Part shown: positions 9,251 to 17,456 of the stretch, piece after piece
Layout: each line of letters begins with the position of its first letter
How positions within the stretch are numbered: the first letter of the stretch is position 1
Assembly (NCBI RefSeq): GCF_013371085.1
Contig: NZ_JABWCV010000007.1
Coordinates: 62,001 to 126,000, forward strand
Reading direction: 5' to 3'
DNA from: Vreelandella maris
GTDB taxonomy: Bacteria; Pseudomonadota; Gammaproteobacteria; Pseudomonadales; Halomonadaceae
Length of the DNA stretch: 64,000 nucleotides
Program-made: the position numbers and the translations under genes
The notes under the pieces: generated by a model
What the model was told of the DNA's origin: nothing
Database searches by the model: none
The model's input: the letters and a program-made list of their open reading frames with translations, nothing else

Positions 9251-10207
9251 ATGAGCATAAAGGTAAAACGACGGGTTCACGTCGCGGCAGCTGCGATTAT
9301 CAGCGCCGATCAACAGCAAGTACTGATCGCCCGTCGGCCGTCAAACGTTGATCATGGCGGACTGTGGGAGTTTCCAGGTGGCAAACTAGCACCTTATGAG
9401 ACCGGTCTTGAAGGATTAAAGCGAGAACTGCATGAAGAGCTGGGCGTCGAGATTGTTTGTGCTCAGCCCTTGATTCGCGTTCACCATGAGTATCCTGACA
9501 AGCATATCCTGCTTGATGTCTGGCAGGTGCATGAGTTTGCCGGAGAGCCTTTTGGCCGTGAAGGGCAGGCCGTGCGCTGGGTGCCTATGAGCGAACTCTC
9601 CAACTATCCTTTCCCGGCAGCAAATTTACCGATACTGCGGGCGGTAAGGTTGCCTACCGAGTATTTGATCACCAACGAAGAGGCTGACGAAGCGCGTTTT
9701 GATGCGTTTTTGGAGCGCGCGCTGCGTGAAGACAAGATTCGCTTGGTGCAGCTGCGTGCTAAGCAGTTGGACGAAGCGGCTTATCTCGCCCGTGCTCAGC
9801 GAGCTCTGACTCTATGCCGTGAGCACGGCGCGCGGCTGCTGCTGAATGGTGAACCCACGCTGCTGGATCATATTGACGCTGATGGCATTCATTTGACCAG
9901 CGAGCGTTTGATGCAGCTTGAGCGTCGTCCGATTGCTGAAAATAAATGGCTTTCCTCATCGACGCACAACCAAAAGCAGCTTACCCAGGCAGCCGTATTA
10001 GGCTGTGACTTTGTCAGCCTGTCGCCGCTGCGCACCACGCCATCGCACCCTGAAGTCGCTCCGCTCGGTTGGCATGACTTTCAACAGTTGGTCGAACGTG
10101 CCGGTATGCCGGTGTTTGCATTAGGTGGTATGACGCGCTTTGATGCCAATCACGCCCGTGCCGTAGGCGCTCAAGGGATAGCCTCAATACGTGACTTCTG
10201 GAAGTAA
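9251..10207 (+). CDS. Nudix hydrolase (MutT-like) fused to a ThiE/TenI-like domain
   Basis: The 318-residue protein has two parts. Residues 1-130 are a MutT-type Nudix domain with a Nudix box starting at G43 (GGK...RELHEELG); these enzymes remove 8-oxo-dGTP from the nucleotide pool. Residues from about 135 to 318 resemble a thiamine-phosphate synthase/TenI beta-alpha barrel (RLVQLRAK, GIHLTSERL, DFVSLSPL). Such fusions are known in Pseudomonas and relatives; the role of the barrel domain is not established. The start follows an in-frame TAA at 9233, and no strong ribosome-binding site is visible. A 12-pair terminator follows. Confidence 0.88.
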   Translation: MSIKVKRRVHVAAAAIISADQQQVLIARRPSNVDHGGLWEFPGGKLAPYETGLEGLKRELHEELGVEIVCAQPLIRVHHEYPDKHILLDVWQVHEFAGEPFGREGQAVRWVPMSELSNYPFPAANLPILRAVRLPTEYLITNEEADEARFDAFLERALREDKIRLVQLRAKQLDEAAYLARAQRALTLCREHGARLLLNGEPTLLDHIDADGIHLTSERLMQLERRPIAENKWLSSSTHNQKQLTQAAVLGCDFVSLSPLRTTPSHPEVAPLGWHDFQQLVERAGMPVFALGGMTRFDANHARAVGAQGIASIRDFWK

Positions 10208-10239
10208 TCGGTCGCGTTAGCCCGCTCTATACCATCAAC

Positions 10240-10278
10240 AACGCCTGCCTGAGTATTTATCCCAGGCAGGCGTTTTGG
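10240..10278. terminator. Strong terminator between the Nudix-ThiE gene and aguB
   Basis: AACGCCTGCCTG (10240-10251) pairs perfectly with CAGGCAGGCGTT (10263-10274) over an 11-base loop, followed by TTGGTTT. It lies between convergent genes and probably serves both directions. Confidence 0.8.
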
Positions 10279-10303
10279 TTTGTTGGCGTTTTATCGAGGT
10301 TGG

Positions 10304-11206
10304 CTAGTCGCGGTAACGGCGAGTTAGATCCCCGTAGGCATCTATTCGGCGATCCCTCAGATAGGGCCAAATGCGGCGAGTATTTTCACTGCGCGCCATA
10401 TCAAGCTCAACGACTAACTGTTCGGTCTCTTCTCCCGCATGCGCCAATAGTTCACCTTGCGGCCCACAAATAAAGCTGCCGCCCCAGAACTGAATGCCAT
10501 CGCCGACTTCGGAGTGATCTGCCTCAAAACCCACCCGGTTAGCTACCAGCACGGGTAAGCCGTTGGCGACACCGTGGGCGCGCTGAATCACTGTCCAGGC
10601 ATCTTTCTGGCGTGCCTTCTCAGCGGCATCGTCATTGGGGTCCCAGCCAATCGCTGTGGGGTAGAGCAGTAAGTCCGCACCGGCCAGGGCCATCAATCGG
10701 GCGGCTTCCGGATACCACTGATCCCAGCAGACCAGTACGCCAAGACGACCTACGGATGTCTCAATGGGTGTAAAGCCTTCACCGCGGGCGCTGTCATGAT
10801 CGCCTGGCGTAAAATAAAACTTCTCATAAAACCCAGGATCATCGGGGATATGCATTTTACGGTACTGCCCAACGCGCCCTTTGGCGCGGTCATAGACCAC
10901 AGCGGTATTGTGGTAAAGCCCCGGTGCGCGACGTTCAAACAGTGAACCGACCAGGACAATGTCCAGCTCCTTAGCGAGTGCTGCAAGACGCTGCCCGGTC
11001 GGGCCATCCAACGGCTCTGCTAGATCAAACAGCGAAGGGTCTTCGAACTGGCAAAAGTAGTGAGTGGCATGCAGTTCTTGCAGTAGTACCAACTGAGCGC
11101 CTTGTTCAACGGCACTGCGGATACCTGCTTCACTGGCGGCTAGGCTTTGTGCTTTATCAGGCCACGCGGGTTGCTGTACAACCGCGACGGTGAGCGTTGT
11201 CGACAT
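10304..11206 (-). CDS. aguB: N-carbamoylputrescine amidase AguB
   Basis: This 300-residue enzyme of the nitrilase superfamily hydrolyses N-carbamoylputrescine to putrescine, CO2 and ammonia. The catalytic triad is visible as E44 (LLQELH), K117 (YRKMHIPD) and C160 (LVCWDQWYPE). The HATHYFCQFED segment near 46-56 is typical of AguB. It is the second gene after aguA on the minus strand, with only ten bases between them, and together they form the agmatine-to-putrescine route from arginine decarboxylation. Confidence 0.93.
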   Translation of the reverse strand: MSTTLTVAVVQQPAWPDKAQSLAASEAGIRSAVEQGAQLVLLQELHATHYFCQFEDPSLFDLAEPLDGPTGQRLAALAKELDIVLVGSLFERRAPGLYHNTAVVYDRAKGRVGQYRKMHIPDDPGFYEKFYFTPGDHDSARGEGFTPIETSVGRLGVLVCWDQWYPEAARLMALAGADLLLYPTAIGWDPNDDAAEKARQKDAWTVIQRAHGVANGLPVLVANRVGFEADHSEVGDGIQFWGGSFICGPQGELLAHAGEETEQLVVELDMARSENTRRIWPYLRDRRIDAYGDLTRRYRD

Positions 11207-11216
11207 GGTGACTCCT

Positions 11217-12284
11217 TTAGCAAATAGCGGTCGCGGAAAGTGACCCTTGGGCCAGAGTGCCTTGTGGAAGCTGCATGGTTAAACAGTGCAGGCTGCCATG
11301 TTGGCGAATAACGCTGACGCACTCAATCGGAATTAGGGTGTGTTCGGGAAATGCGATTGCCAGCGCGTGTAGCGCGGTGACATCCGCCGGGTCGCCGTAA
11401 GTAGGAACCAGTACGGCTTGATTGATGATCAGAAAATTAGCGTAAGTGGCTGGTAGGCGGTGGCCGTCATCAGGGTCGAAGCAGGCTTGGGGCCAAGGCA
11501 GCGCGATTAAACGGTAGGGTTCACCATTGCGTTGTCGGAATGCCTGTAACTCCTGCTCCATCGCCGCCAGCGCCGGATAATGAGGATCATTGGGATCATC
11601 GCAGCGAACATAGGCGATGGTGGTTGGATCGCAAAAACGGGCAAGCGTATCGATATGGCTGTCGGTATCGTCGCCTTCTAAATGACCGTTGGCCAGCCAC
11701 AATACGCGGTCAACGCCAAAATCTTGGGCGAGCTGGGCTTCTACATCTTCTCGCGATAGCGTTGGGTTGCGGTTGGGATTAAGCAGGCATGCTTCTGTAG
11801 TGAGCAGAGTGCCTTCTCCATCGGTTTCGATACCGCCACCTTCCAGCACTAAATTCCGTGTCGCTACCGGGCAAGCCCAAACGCCCGCCTCTGCAAGCCA
11901 CTGGGTAAGCCGATTATCACGCTCAGCGGGGAATTTACCGCCCCAGCCGGTGAATGTGTAATCAAGCATCAGCATCTGGCCCTGGTCGTCGATAACGCTG
12001 ATCGGCCCATGGTCTCTCGCCCAGGTATCATCAGTGGGTGCGACAATAAGCTGCAGCCGGGAAGCAGGCACGCCGTAAGCGTCAAATGTAGTGGCTAAGC
12101 GTTGTTGCGTTAACTCATCGGGCACACAAATCAGCACGCGCTGAAAGCGTGTCGTGGCGATCACAATGCGTTCCAGGGTGGCTTCGATGCGAGCAAGCAA
12201 GGGCGCCCAATCGCCGTCTGGCCGCGGCCAGGTCAATTGTATTCCGTCTTGGGGATACCATTCGGGTAGCAAACGATAAGTCAT
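11217..12284 (-). CDS. aguA: Agmatine deiminase AguA
   Basis: AguA converts agmatine to N-carbamoylputrescine and ammonia. The 355-residue protein belongs to the peptidyl-arginine-deiminase-like family. It has WARDHGPI near 88, the ANGHLEGDDTDSHIDTLARF substrate/catalytic loop in the middle, LVPTYGDPAD, and the catalytic Cys in GSLHCLTMQ at residue 334. It overlaps none of its neighbours and starts 180 bases from lolC, which is divergent. With aguB it forms a two-gene operon for polyamine synthesis. Confidence 0.93.
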   Translation of the reverse strand: MTYRLLPEWYPQDGIQLTWPRPDGDWAPLLARIEATLERIVIATTRFQRVLICVPDELTQQRLATTFDAYGVPASRLQLIVAPTDDTWARDHGPISVIDDQGQMLMLDYTFTGWGGKFPAERDNRLTQWLAEAGVWACPVATRNLVLEGGGIETDGEGTLLTTEACLLNPNRNPTLSREDVEAQLAQDFGVDRVLWLANGHLEGDDTDSHIDTLARFCDPTTIAYVRCDDPNDPHYPALAAMEQELQAFRQRNGEPYRLIALPWPQACFDPDDGHRLPATYANFLIINQAVLVPTYGDPADVTALHALAIAFPEHTLIPIECVSVIRQHGSLHCLTMQLPQGTLAQGSLSATAIC

Positions 12285-12464
12285 AAAAGCGCAGGCCCAC
12301 GGTCAGCAGTAAATCGGCGCAATGTAGGCGGTGGCGGGGCAAGTTGCAAGCGTAACGTTTTTAATCTGAACGCTCGCAGGGCTGATCGCTCTAATGGCCG
12401 TTTGGAACATGCAGCGAGACTAAAAAAACCGTACCATGAGCGCTTATTGATAAGGAATGACGCC

Positions 12465-13706
12465 ATGCTTGATCGTTTGCCTTTCCTGGTGGGGCTGCGC
12501 TACGTGCGCGCTAAACGCCGGAACCACTTTATTTCGTTTATTTCGCTTACCTCAATGCTGGGGTTAATGTTAGGGGTCGCCGTACTTATTCTGGTGTTGT
12601 CGGTAATGAACGGCTTTGACCATGAGCTAAGGACGCGCATTTTAGGCATGGTTCCACACGCCAAAATTGAGTCCCGTGTGGGAATGGTCGAATGGGAGTC
12701 TCTTGCCGAAGAGCTGATGCAGCGAGAGCGGGTCATTGGCGCGGCGCCTTTTGTCGAACAACAGGGCATGTTCTCGGTCGGTGGCCGCAATCAGGGGGCC
12801 ATGGTTAATGGCATCAACCCTGACTGGGAAGACCGAGTCTCTATCATTGGCGAACACATGACGCAGGGGGAGCTAGCTGATCTCGTACCCGGCGAGTGGA
12901 ATGTGGTGCTGGGGTCGATGCTGGCGCGCAGCCTGGGCGTTGGCGTTGGGGACCGAGTGACGCTATTGGTGCCTGAGGCTTCGATTACCCCGGCTGGGGT
13001 GTTCCCGCGCTTAAAGCGCTTCACCGTTAGCGGTATTTTTAGTGTCGGTGCTGATTTAGACGCCAACCTGGCCTACGCCAATATTGAAGATATGCAGACG
13101 CTTGCCCGCTTGGGTGACGCCATTGGCGGGCTTCGCCTACAGCTCGACGACCTGTTTGCTGCTAGTAGCGAAACTCAGGCCATTCTCAACGAGCTTGGCC
13201 CTGAGTACCTTGGCAGCGACTGGACGTTCTCTCATGGCAATTTGTTCCAGGCGATACAGATGGAAAAGCGCATGATTGCGCTGCTATTAACCGTCATTAT
13301 CGCCGTGGCAGCGTTTAATATCGTCTCTACGCTGGTCATGGTAGTCACCGACAAAAGCGCGGATATCGCCATTCTGCGTACGATAGGTGCTAAGCCGAGC
13401 TCGATTATGGGGATTTTTATTGTTCAGGGCATGGCCATTGGGCTGATTGGTATCGCCATGGGGGTGGCCGTTGGTGTACTGCTGGCGCTGACCATCGCTG
13501 ATCTGATTGGCTGGGTGGAAGGGACATTGGGCATTCAGTTCTTGGATGCTGGGGTTTACTTCATTAGCGATTTACCTTCTCGCTTACAGTGGGATGATGT
13601 TAGCCGTATCGTATTGGCAGCCTTTGGGCTGACATTCCTGTCCACGCTCTATCCTGCTTGGCGTGCGGCGCGGGTTCAGCCAGCGGATGTATTGCGCTAT
13701 GAATAA
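12465..13706 (+). CDS. lolC: Lipoprotein-releasing ABC transporter permease (LolC/LolE family)
   Basis: The protein is a membrane subunit of the Lol complex, which extracts outer-membrane lipoproteins from the inner membrane and hands them to LolA. From the ATG at 12465 (AAGGAATGA ribosome-binding site) it has 413 residues: one transmembrane helix after the RNHFISFISLTSMLG motif, a large periplasmic domain (about 50-250), then three C-terminal helices of the FtsX/MacB type. lolD overlaps or follows immediately. No second LolC/LolE gene is adjacent, unlike the lolCDE order of E. coli, so this may be a single-permease (LolF-like) system or the partner is elsewhere. Confidence 0.9.
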   Translation: MLDRLPFLVGLRYVRAKRRNHFISFISLTSMLGLMLGVAVLILVLSVMNGFDHELRTRILGMVPHAKIESRVGMVEWESLAEELMQRERVIGAAPFVEQQGMFSVGGRNQGAMVNGINPDWEDRVSIIGEHMTQGELADLVPGEWNVVLGSMLARSLGVGVGDRVTLLVPEASITPAGVFPRLKRFTVSGIFSVGADLDANLAYANIEDMQTLARLGDAIGGLRLQLDDLFAASSETQAILNELGPEYLGSDWTFSHGNLFQAIQMEKRMIALLLTVIIAVAAFNIVSTLVMVVTDKSADIAILRTIGAKPSSIMGIFIVQGMAIGLIGIAMGVAVGVLLALTIADLIGWVEGTLGIQFLDAGVYFISDLPSRLQWDDVSRIVLAAFGLTFLSTLYPAWRAARVQPADVLRYE

Positions 13707-13731
13707 TGGCTTCAGGAATAAGGATGACATG

Positions 13732-14460
13732 ATGTCTACGAATACGGTGTCTACCCACGCACAACCAGACGCAGCCATTATGCTCGATTGCCAAGCGCTG
13801 ACTAAGACTTACAGCGAAGGCCCACAGGATCTAACGGTGCTCGATAAGCTCAGCCTGCAAGTGCGCGCTGGAGAGCGGGTGGCTATCGTCGGCAGTTCGG
13901 GCTCCGGTAAGACCACATTGCTGAATCTGCTGGGAGGGCTCGACCGCCCCAGCGAAGGCAGTGTGGTGATCGCTGGTGAGCCGCTATCGGGTTTGAATGA
14001 AGCGGCGCTGGGCAGCTTTCGGAACCGCTACATTGGGTTTGTGTATCAGTTTCACCACCTGCTGGCGGAGTTCACCGCCGTAGAAAATGCGGCGTTGCCG
14101 CTGATTATTCGCGGCCAGTCGAAAAAGGCGGCCGAGCAGCGGGCGATGCAGATATTGGAGCGAGTGGGCATGCAGCCGCGTGCCGACCATAAGCCAGGTG
14201 AGCTTTCTGGTGGTGAGCGTCAACGCGTGGCGATTGCCCGGGCACTGGTTACCGACCCCAGCTTGGTGCTGATGGATGAACCCACGGGCAACCTTGATCA
14301 GACCACTGCAGCGACTATTTTGGCGCTGATGGATGAGCTGGCCAAAGAGAGCGCCTGTGCCTTTGTGATTGTGACCCACGATGTGAGCCTTGCCGCTCAT
14401 CAGGATCGTGTGCTTAAGCTGGATGCAGGTAGGTTGGTCGAGCAAACGCCAGCGCGTTAA
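13732..14460 (+). CDS. lolD: Lipoprotein-releasing system ATP-binding protein LolD
   Basis: LolD is the cytoplasmic ATPase of the lipoprotein-release transporter. It has Walker A GSSGSGKTT, the ABC signature LSGGERQRVAIARAL, Walker B LVLMDEPTGNLD and the H-loop VTHD. It has 242 residues from the ATG at 13732, which has AAGG nine bases upstream; ATG 13729 is equally possible. Another in-frame ATG at 13699 overlaps the lolC stop and could give translational coupling. The gene pairs with the upstream permease. Confidence 0.95.
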   Translation: MSTNTVSTHAQPDAAIMLDCQALTKTYSEGPQDLTVLDKLSLQVRAGERVAIVGSSGSGKTTLLNLLGGLDRPSEGSVVIAGEPLSGLNEAALGSFRNRYIGFVYQFHHLLAEFTAVENAALPLIIRGQSKKAAEQRAMQILERVGMQPRADHKPGELSGGERQRVAIARALVTDPSLVLMDEPTGNLDQTTAATILALMDELAKESACAFVIVTHDVSLAAHQDRVLKLDAGRLVEQTPAR

Positions 14461-14483
14461 CGATGGAGATAGGCTCTTAAAGC

Positions 14484-15035
14484 TTAATCATCAAATTCTG
14501 CTTCAATCTGCGCACGCCGCTGCCGACGTTTTTGGCGGCGGCGTTTCCAATTATGGGAGACGTGCCAGCGCCAGATTAAGCGGATACCGATATTGACGAC
14601 GATCGCTAATATCAACGCTGTCACCAGCGAGCCAACGATCAGAGGCGGCATAATGTCGTGCATCTGTTCGGCAATCCAGCGCGTTGAAATACGCGAGGGG
14701 GCTTCTCGTACAGGCGCACCGAGTATGAAAGTGCCAATCCGATAATTGCCGTAAAAAATGAGCGGCATTGTTAAAGGGTTAGTGATCCATACCAAACCGA
14801 TTGAAAGGGCTAAGTTGCAGCGCGTTAAGCGAGCACCCAGCGCAGCGACCACCATCTGAAAAGGGATGGGGAGCATGGCGCAAAACACGCCCACGCTAAA
14901 CGCATTGGCAACGCTTCGGCGAGTTAGTAGCCACAAACCCGGGTCTGCAATCAGCGGTGCCATAAAGCGTAGCGAGCGCTGTTTTCTGATGGTGTCGGGT
15001 TTGGGCATGTAGCGCTGCAGGAACCTGCGCGGCAT
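14484..15035 (-). CDS. DUF2062 membrane protein
   Basis: This is a 183-residue inner-membrane protein of the DUF2062 family. Hydrophobic segments lie around residues 45-70 (SVGVFCAMLPIPFQMVVAA), 75-100 (LSIGLVWITNPLTMPLIF) and 130-155. The C-terminus is very basic (KRRRQKRRQRRAQ). The GxxxAxxPxPxQ pattern and the TNPLTMP motif are the family hallmarks. Function is unknown. It is convergent with lolD and divergent from comEC, a neighbourhood also seen in Pseudomonas. Confidence 0.85.
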   Translation of the reverse strand: MPRRFLQRYMPKPDTIRKQRSLRFMAPLIADPGLWLLTRRSVANAFSVGVFCAMLPIPFQMVVAALGARLTRCNLALSIGLVWITNPLTMPLIFYGNYRIGTFILGAPVREAPSRISTRWIAEQMHDIMPPLIVGSLVTALILAIVVNIGIRLIWRWHVSHNWKRRRQKRRQRRAQIEAEFDD

Positions 15036-15132
15036 GACGGATACTCTTACCTATCGATGCTGCCCATTATCCATATAGCATTGCCCTTCGGCTATGCTAG
15101 GCCATCAATGAACATTCGCCAGGGAGAGTTCT

Positions 15133-17400
15133 ATGCGGTTAGGGGTCGCCATGCCCGCTGCACTTGCAGCTCTCGCTGGAGGGATTATGGCATGGTACAG
15201 CCATGCCGCAGGAGTGACCTCCAATGCGTTCGGTTGGGTGCTGGTCGCCGCGTTGTTGATAGTGGCGTGGCAACCCCGCCGAGGTATATGGCTACTGATG
15301 GGGCTATGGGTATTTGCTGGCGTTCAGCAGGAATGGACGAGCCGTTTGCCGACAGGGCTGAGTGGCGAGGATATAGCCGTTGAAGCCACTGTGCTGAACG
15401 CTCAGTCGTCGGGGGACGCAACGCGTCTGATGCTGCGTGTTGATAGCTGCCAAGGCCCGGCACAACGACCACGTTGCTCGGTGATAAACAAGGTGCGGGT
15501 AACGGCTTATAGCGATGAAGCTTTTTATCCCGGTGAACAGTGGCGAATGACGCTCCGTTTGCGGCCTCCCAGTGGTTTTGCCAACCCCGGTACGTTTGAT
15601 TATGAGCAGTGGCTATGGCGTGAGGGAATTCACGCCACTGGGTATCTGCGCCAAGATCCACCGCCGGTTCGGCTAGCTTCCGCCGGGCCATCGCTGCGTC
15701 AGCTGGGGGTGAGTTTTTTAGCCCGGCAGGCGCTGAATGAGCGCACTAAACGCTGGTTGGCGGCGCTGACACTGGGTGATAGCGAACAGCTTACCCAAGA
15801 TGACTGGTCATTGTTGAATGCGACCGGTACCACCCATCTGGTCGTTATTTCAGGCTTACATGTTGGGCTGGTGACATCATTTGTATTGATGCTTGCCAAG
15901 CTCGGAGCGCGCTTAACGACGCCTACCAACTGGCGCATGCGCGCTTGGCCTTGGTGGGTGGCGGCGGTAGCCTGCATCAGTTACGCCACGCTTGCCGGGA
16001 TGGCACCGCCCGCTATGCGTGCCATGGTGATGACGTTGATTGGCCTGTGGGTGCTTAGTGGTCGACATGCACCAAGCCCATGGCAAGGATGGTGGCTGGC
16101 CATTGCGCTGGTGCTTCTCGTTGATCCGTTGGCTTTGTGGCGGCCCGGTATGTGGCTTTCCTTTTTGGCGGTGGCATGGTTAATCACTATTTGGCAGGGG
16201 CGGCGGCGCCCCCAGGGTGTTAAAGGCTGGTGTTGGGCGCTGGTCAGGTCGCAGTTGCTGCTTGCACCGCTAATGGCCGCCGCTGTGCTGGTAGCATTTG
16301 GGCGCATAGCGCCCGCCGCTCCGCTGATTAACCTAGTGGCCGTGCCGTGGGTGAGTTCCATCATGGTGCCTACGGCGTTACTGGGTTGGTTATTATCACC
16401 GGTGCCGTTTCTAGGCCATGCTTTGTGGTGGCTGTTTGAGGCCGCACTTAATATTTTCCATTTACTGTTGAGCCTCTCTGTTCAGCACTGGCCGCTATGG
16501 GAGCCTGATCGGCCATTAACCTATCCACTGGCCTTTGCGCTGTTGCTACTGTCACCCTGCTGGGGCTTGCCTGCGGTGCTGCCGGGGATGCGGCTAGCCG
16601 CTACGGCATTGGTGGTGGCACTGCCTTGGTGGTCGCTATCGTCGATGACTCCCCAGCAGGGGCTTCGAGTGAGTGTGCATGATGTGGGGCAAGGGCAGCT
16701 GATAGAGCTGCGCAGTGAACATTATCGACTGCTTTATGACACTGGACCCCGCTTTCGCGGCGGTTTTATGCCGCTGGAAACACTGTGGTCGCCGGGTCAG
16801 CGCTTTGATCAGGTGATCGTTAGTCACGCCGATAACGACCATGCGGGTGGCGTTAATGCGTTATTAGCGGAGCATCAGGTTACTCAGTGGATAGCGCCCG
16901 CGGGTGAAACGCTGCCAATAGCGAGTCGGGCGTGCCAGCGAGGTCAAACCTGGCAGCGCGATGGTGTTAATTATCGCTTTTTATGGCCGCCAGCGGGCGC
17001 TAATGCGTTATCACCCAATGATCGATCCTGCGTATTGGAAGTCAGTGTAGGCGAGCATCGGCTGCTCATCACGGGGGATGTAAGTACCGAGATAGAGCGA
17101 CGCTTTTTGCTAGAAGTGGATTCGCCTGTTTCTATGCTTGTCGCGGGGCATCACGGCAGTGGAACGAGTTCGGGTATTCAGTTCGTACGTCATACCGCCC
17201 CTGAACATGTTGTTTTTAGCGCAGGACGTGATAACCCTTTTCAGCATCCGGTAGATGCCGTCGTGCGCCGTTTTCGTGATCAGGAAAGCTGTTTGTGGAG
17301 TACGGCACTCGACGGCGCACTGCGTTTTTGGCTGGAAGCAGCTCGTCCTTTTGAGGTCAAAACGACGCGACCACGGGCAGGTCGACGCAATCGGTGTTGA
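15133..17400 (+). CDS. comEC: DNA internalization-related competence protein ComEC/Rec2
   Basis: ComEC forms the inner-membrane channel for single-stranded DNA in natural transformation. The 755-residue protein has N-terminal membrane segments and an N-terminal soluble domain (DUF4131-like), a competence domain with many helices (about 220-480; VVISGLHVGL is typical), and a C-terminal metallo-beta-lactamase-like domain starting near 515. That domain shows SVHDVGQGQ, SHADNDHAGG and AGHHGSGTSSG metal-site motifs. AGGGAGAG precedes the ATG. Competence was not shown for this organism; the gene is often kept in non-competent species. Confidence 0.92.
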   Translation: MRLGVAMPAALAALAGGIMAWYSHAAGVTSNAFGWVLVAALLIVAWQPRRGIWLLMGLWVFAGVQQEWTSRLPTGLSGEDIAVEATVLNAQSSGDATRLMLRVDSCQGPAQRPRCSVINKVRVTAYSDEAFYPGEQWRMTLRLRPPSGFANPGTFDYEQWLWREGIHATGYLRQDPPPVRLASAGPSLRQLGVSFLARQALNERTKRWLAALTLGDSEQLTQDDWSLLNATGTTHLVVISGLHVGLVTSFVLMLAKLGARLTTPTNWRMRAWPWWVAAVACISYATLAGMAPPAMRAMVMTLIGLWVLSGRHAPSPWQGWWLAIALVLLVDPLALWRPGMWLSFLAVAWLITIWQGRRRPQGVKGWCWALVRSQLLLAPLMAAAVLVAFGRIAPAAPLINLVAVPWVSSIMVPTALLGWLLSPVPFLGHALWWLFEAALNIFHLLLSLSVQHWPLWEPDRPLTYPLAFALLLLSPCWGLPAVLPGMRLAATALVVALPWWSLSSMTPQQGLRVSVHDVGQGQLIELRSEHYRLLYDTGPRFRGGFMPLETLWSPGQRFDQVIVSHADNDHAGGVNALLAEHQVTQWIAPAGETLPIASRACQRGQTWQRDGVNYRFLWPPAGANALSPNDRSCVLEVSVGEHRLLITGDVSTEIERRFLLEVDSPVSMLVAGHHGSGTSSGIQFVRHTAPEHVVFSAGRDNPFQHPVDAVVRRFRDQESCLWSTALDGALRFWLEAARPFEVKTTRPRAGRRNRC

Positions 17401-17456
17401 ACCACGTCGCCATCAGGTAGAATTCACCGCATTGCACACTATTGCCGGGAGCGCGT

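Noticed and set aside
4500..9290. dciA and the Nudix-ThiE gene both begin with MSIKVKR
   Set aside because: The match is seven residues at two unrelated proteins; the rest differs, so it is taken as chance.
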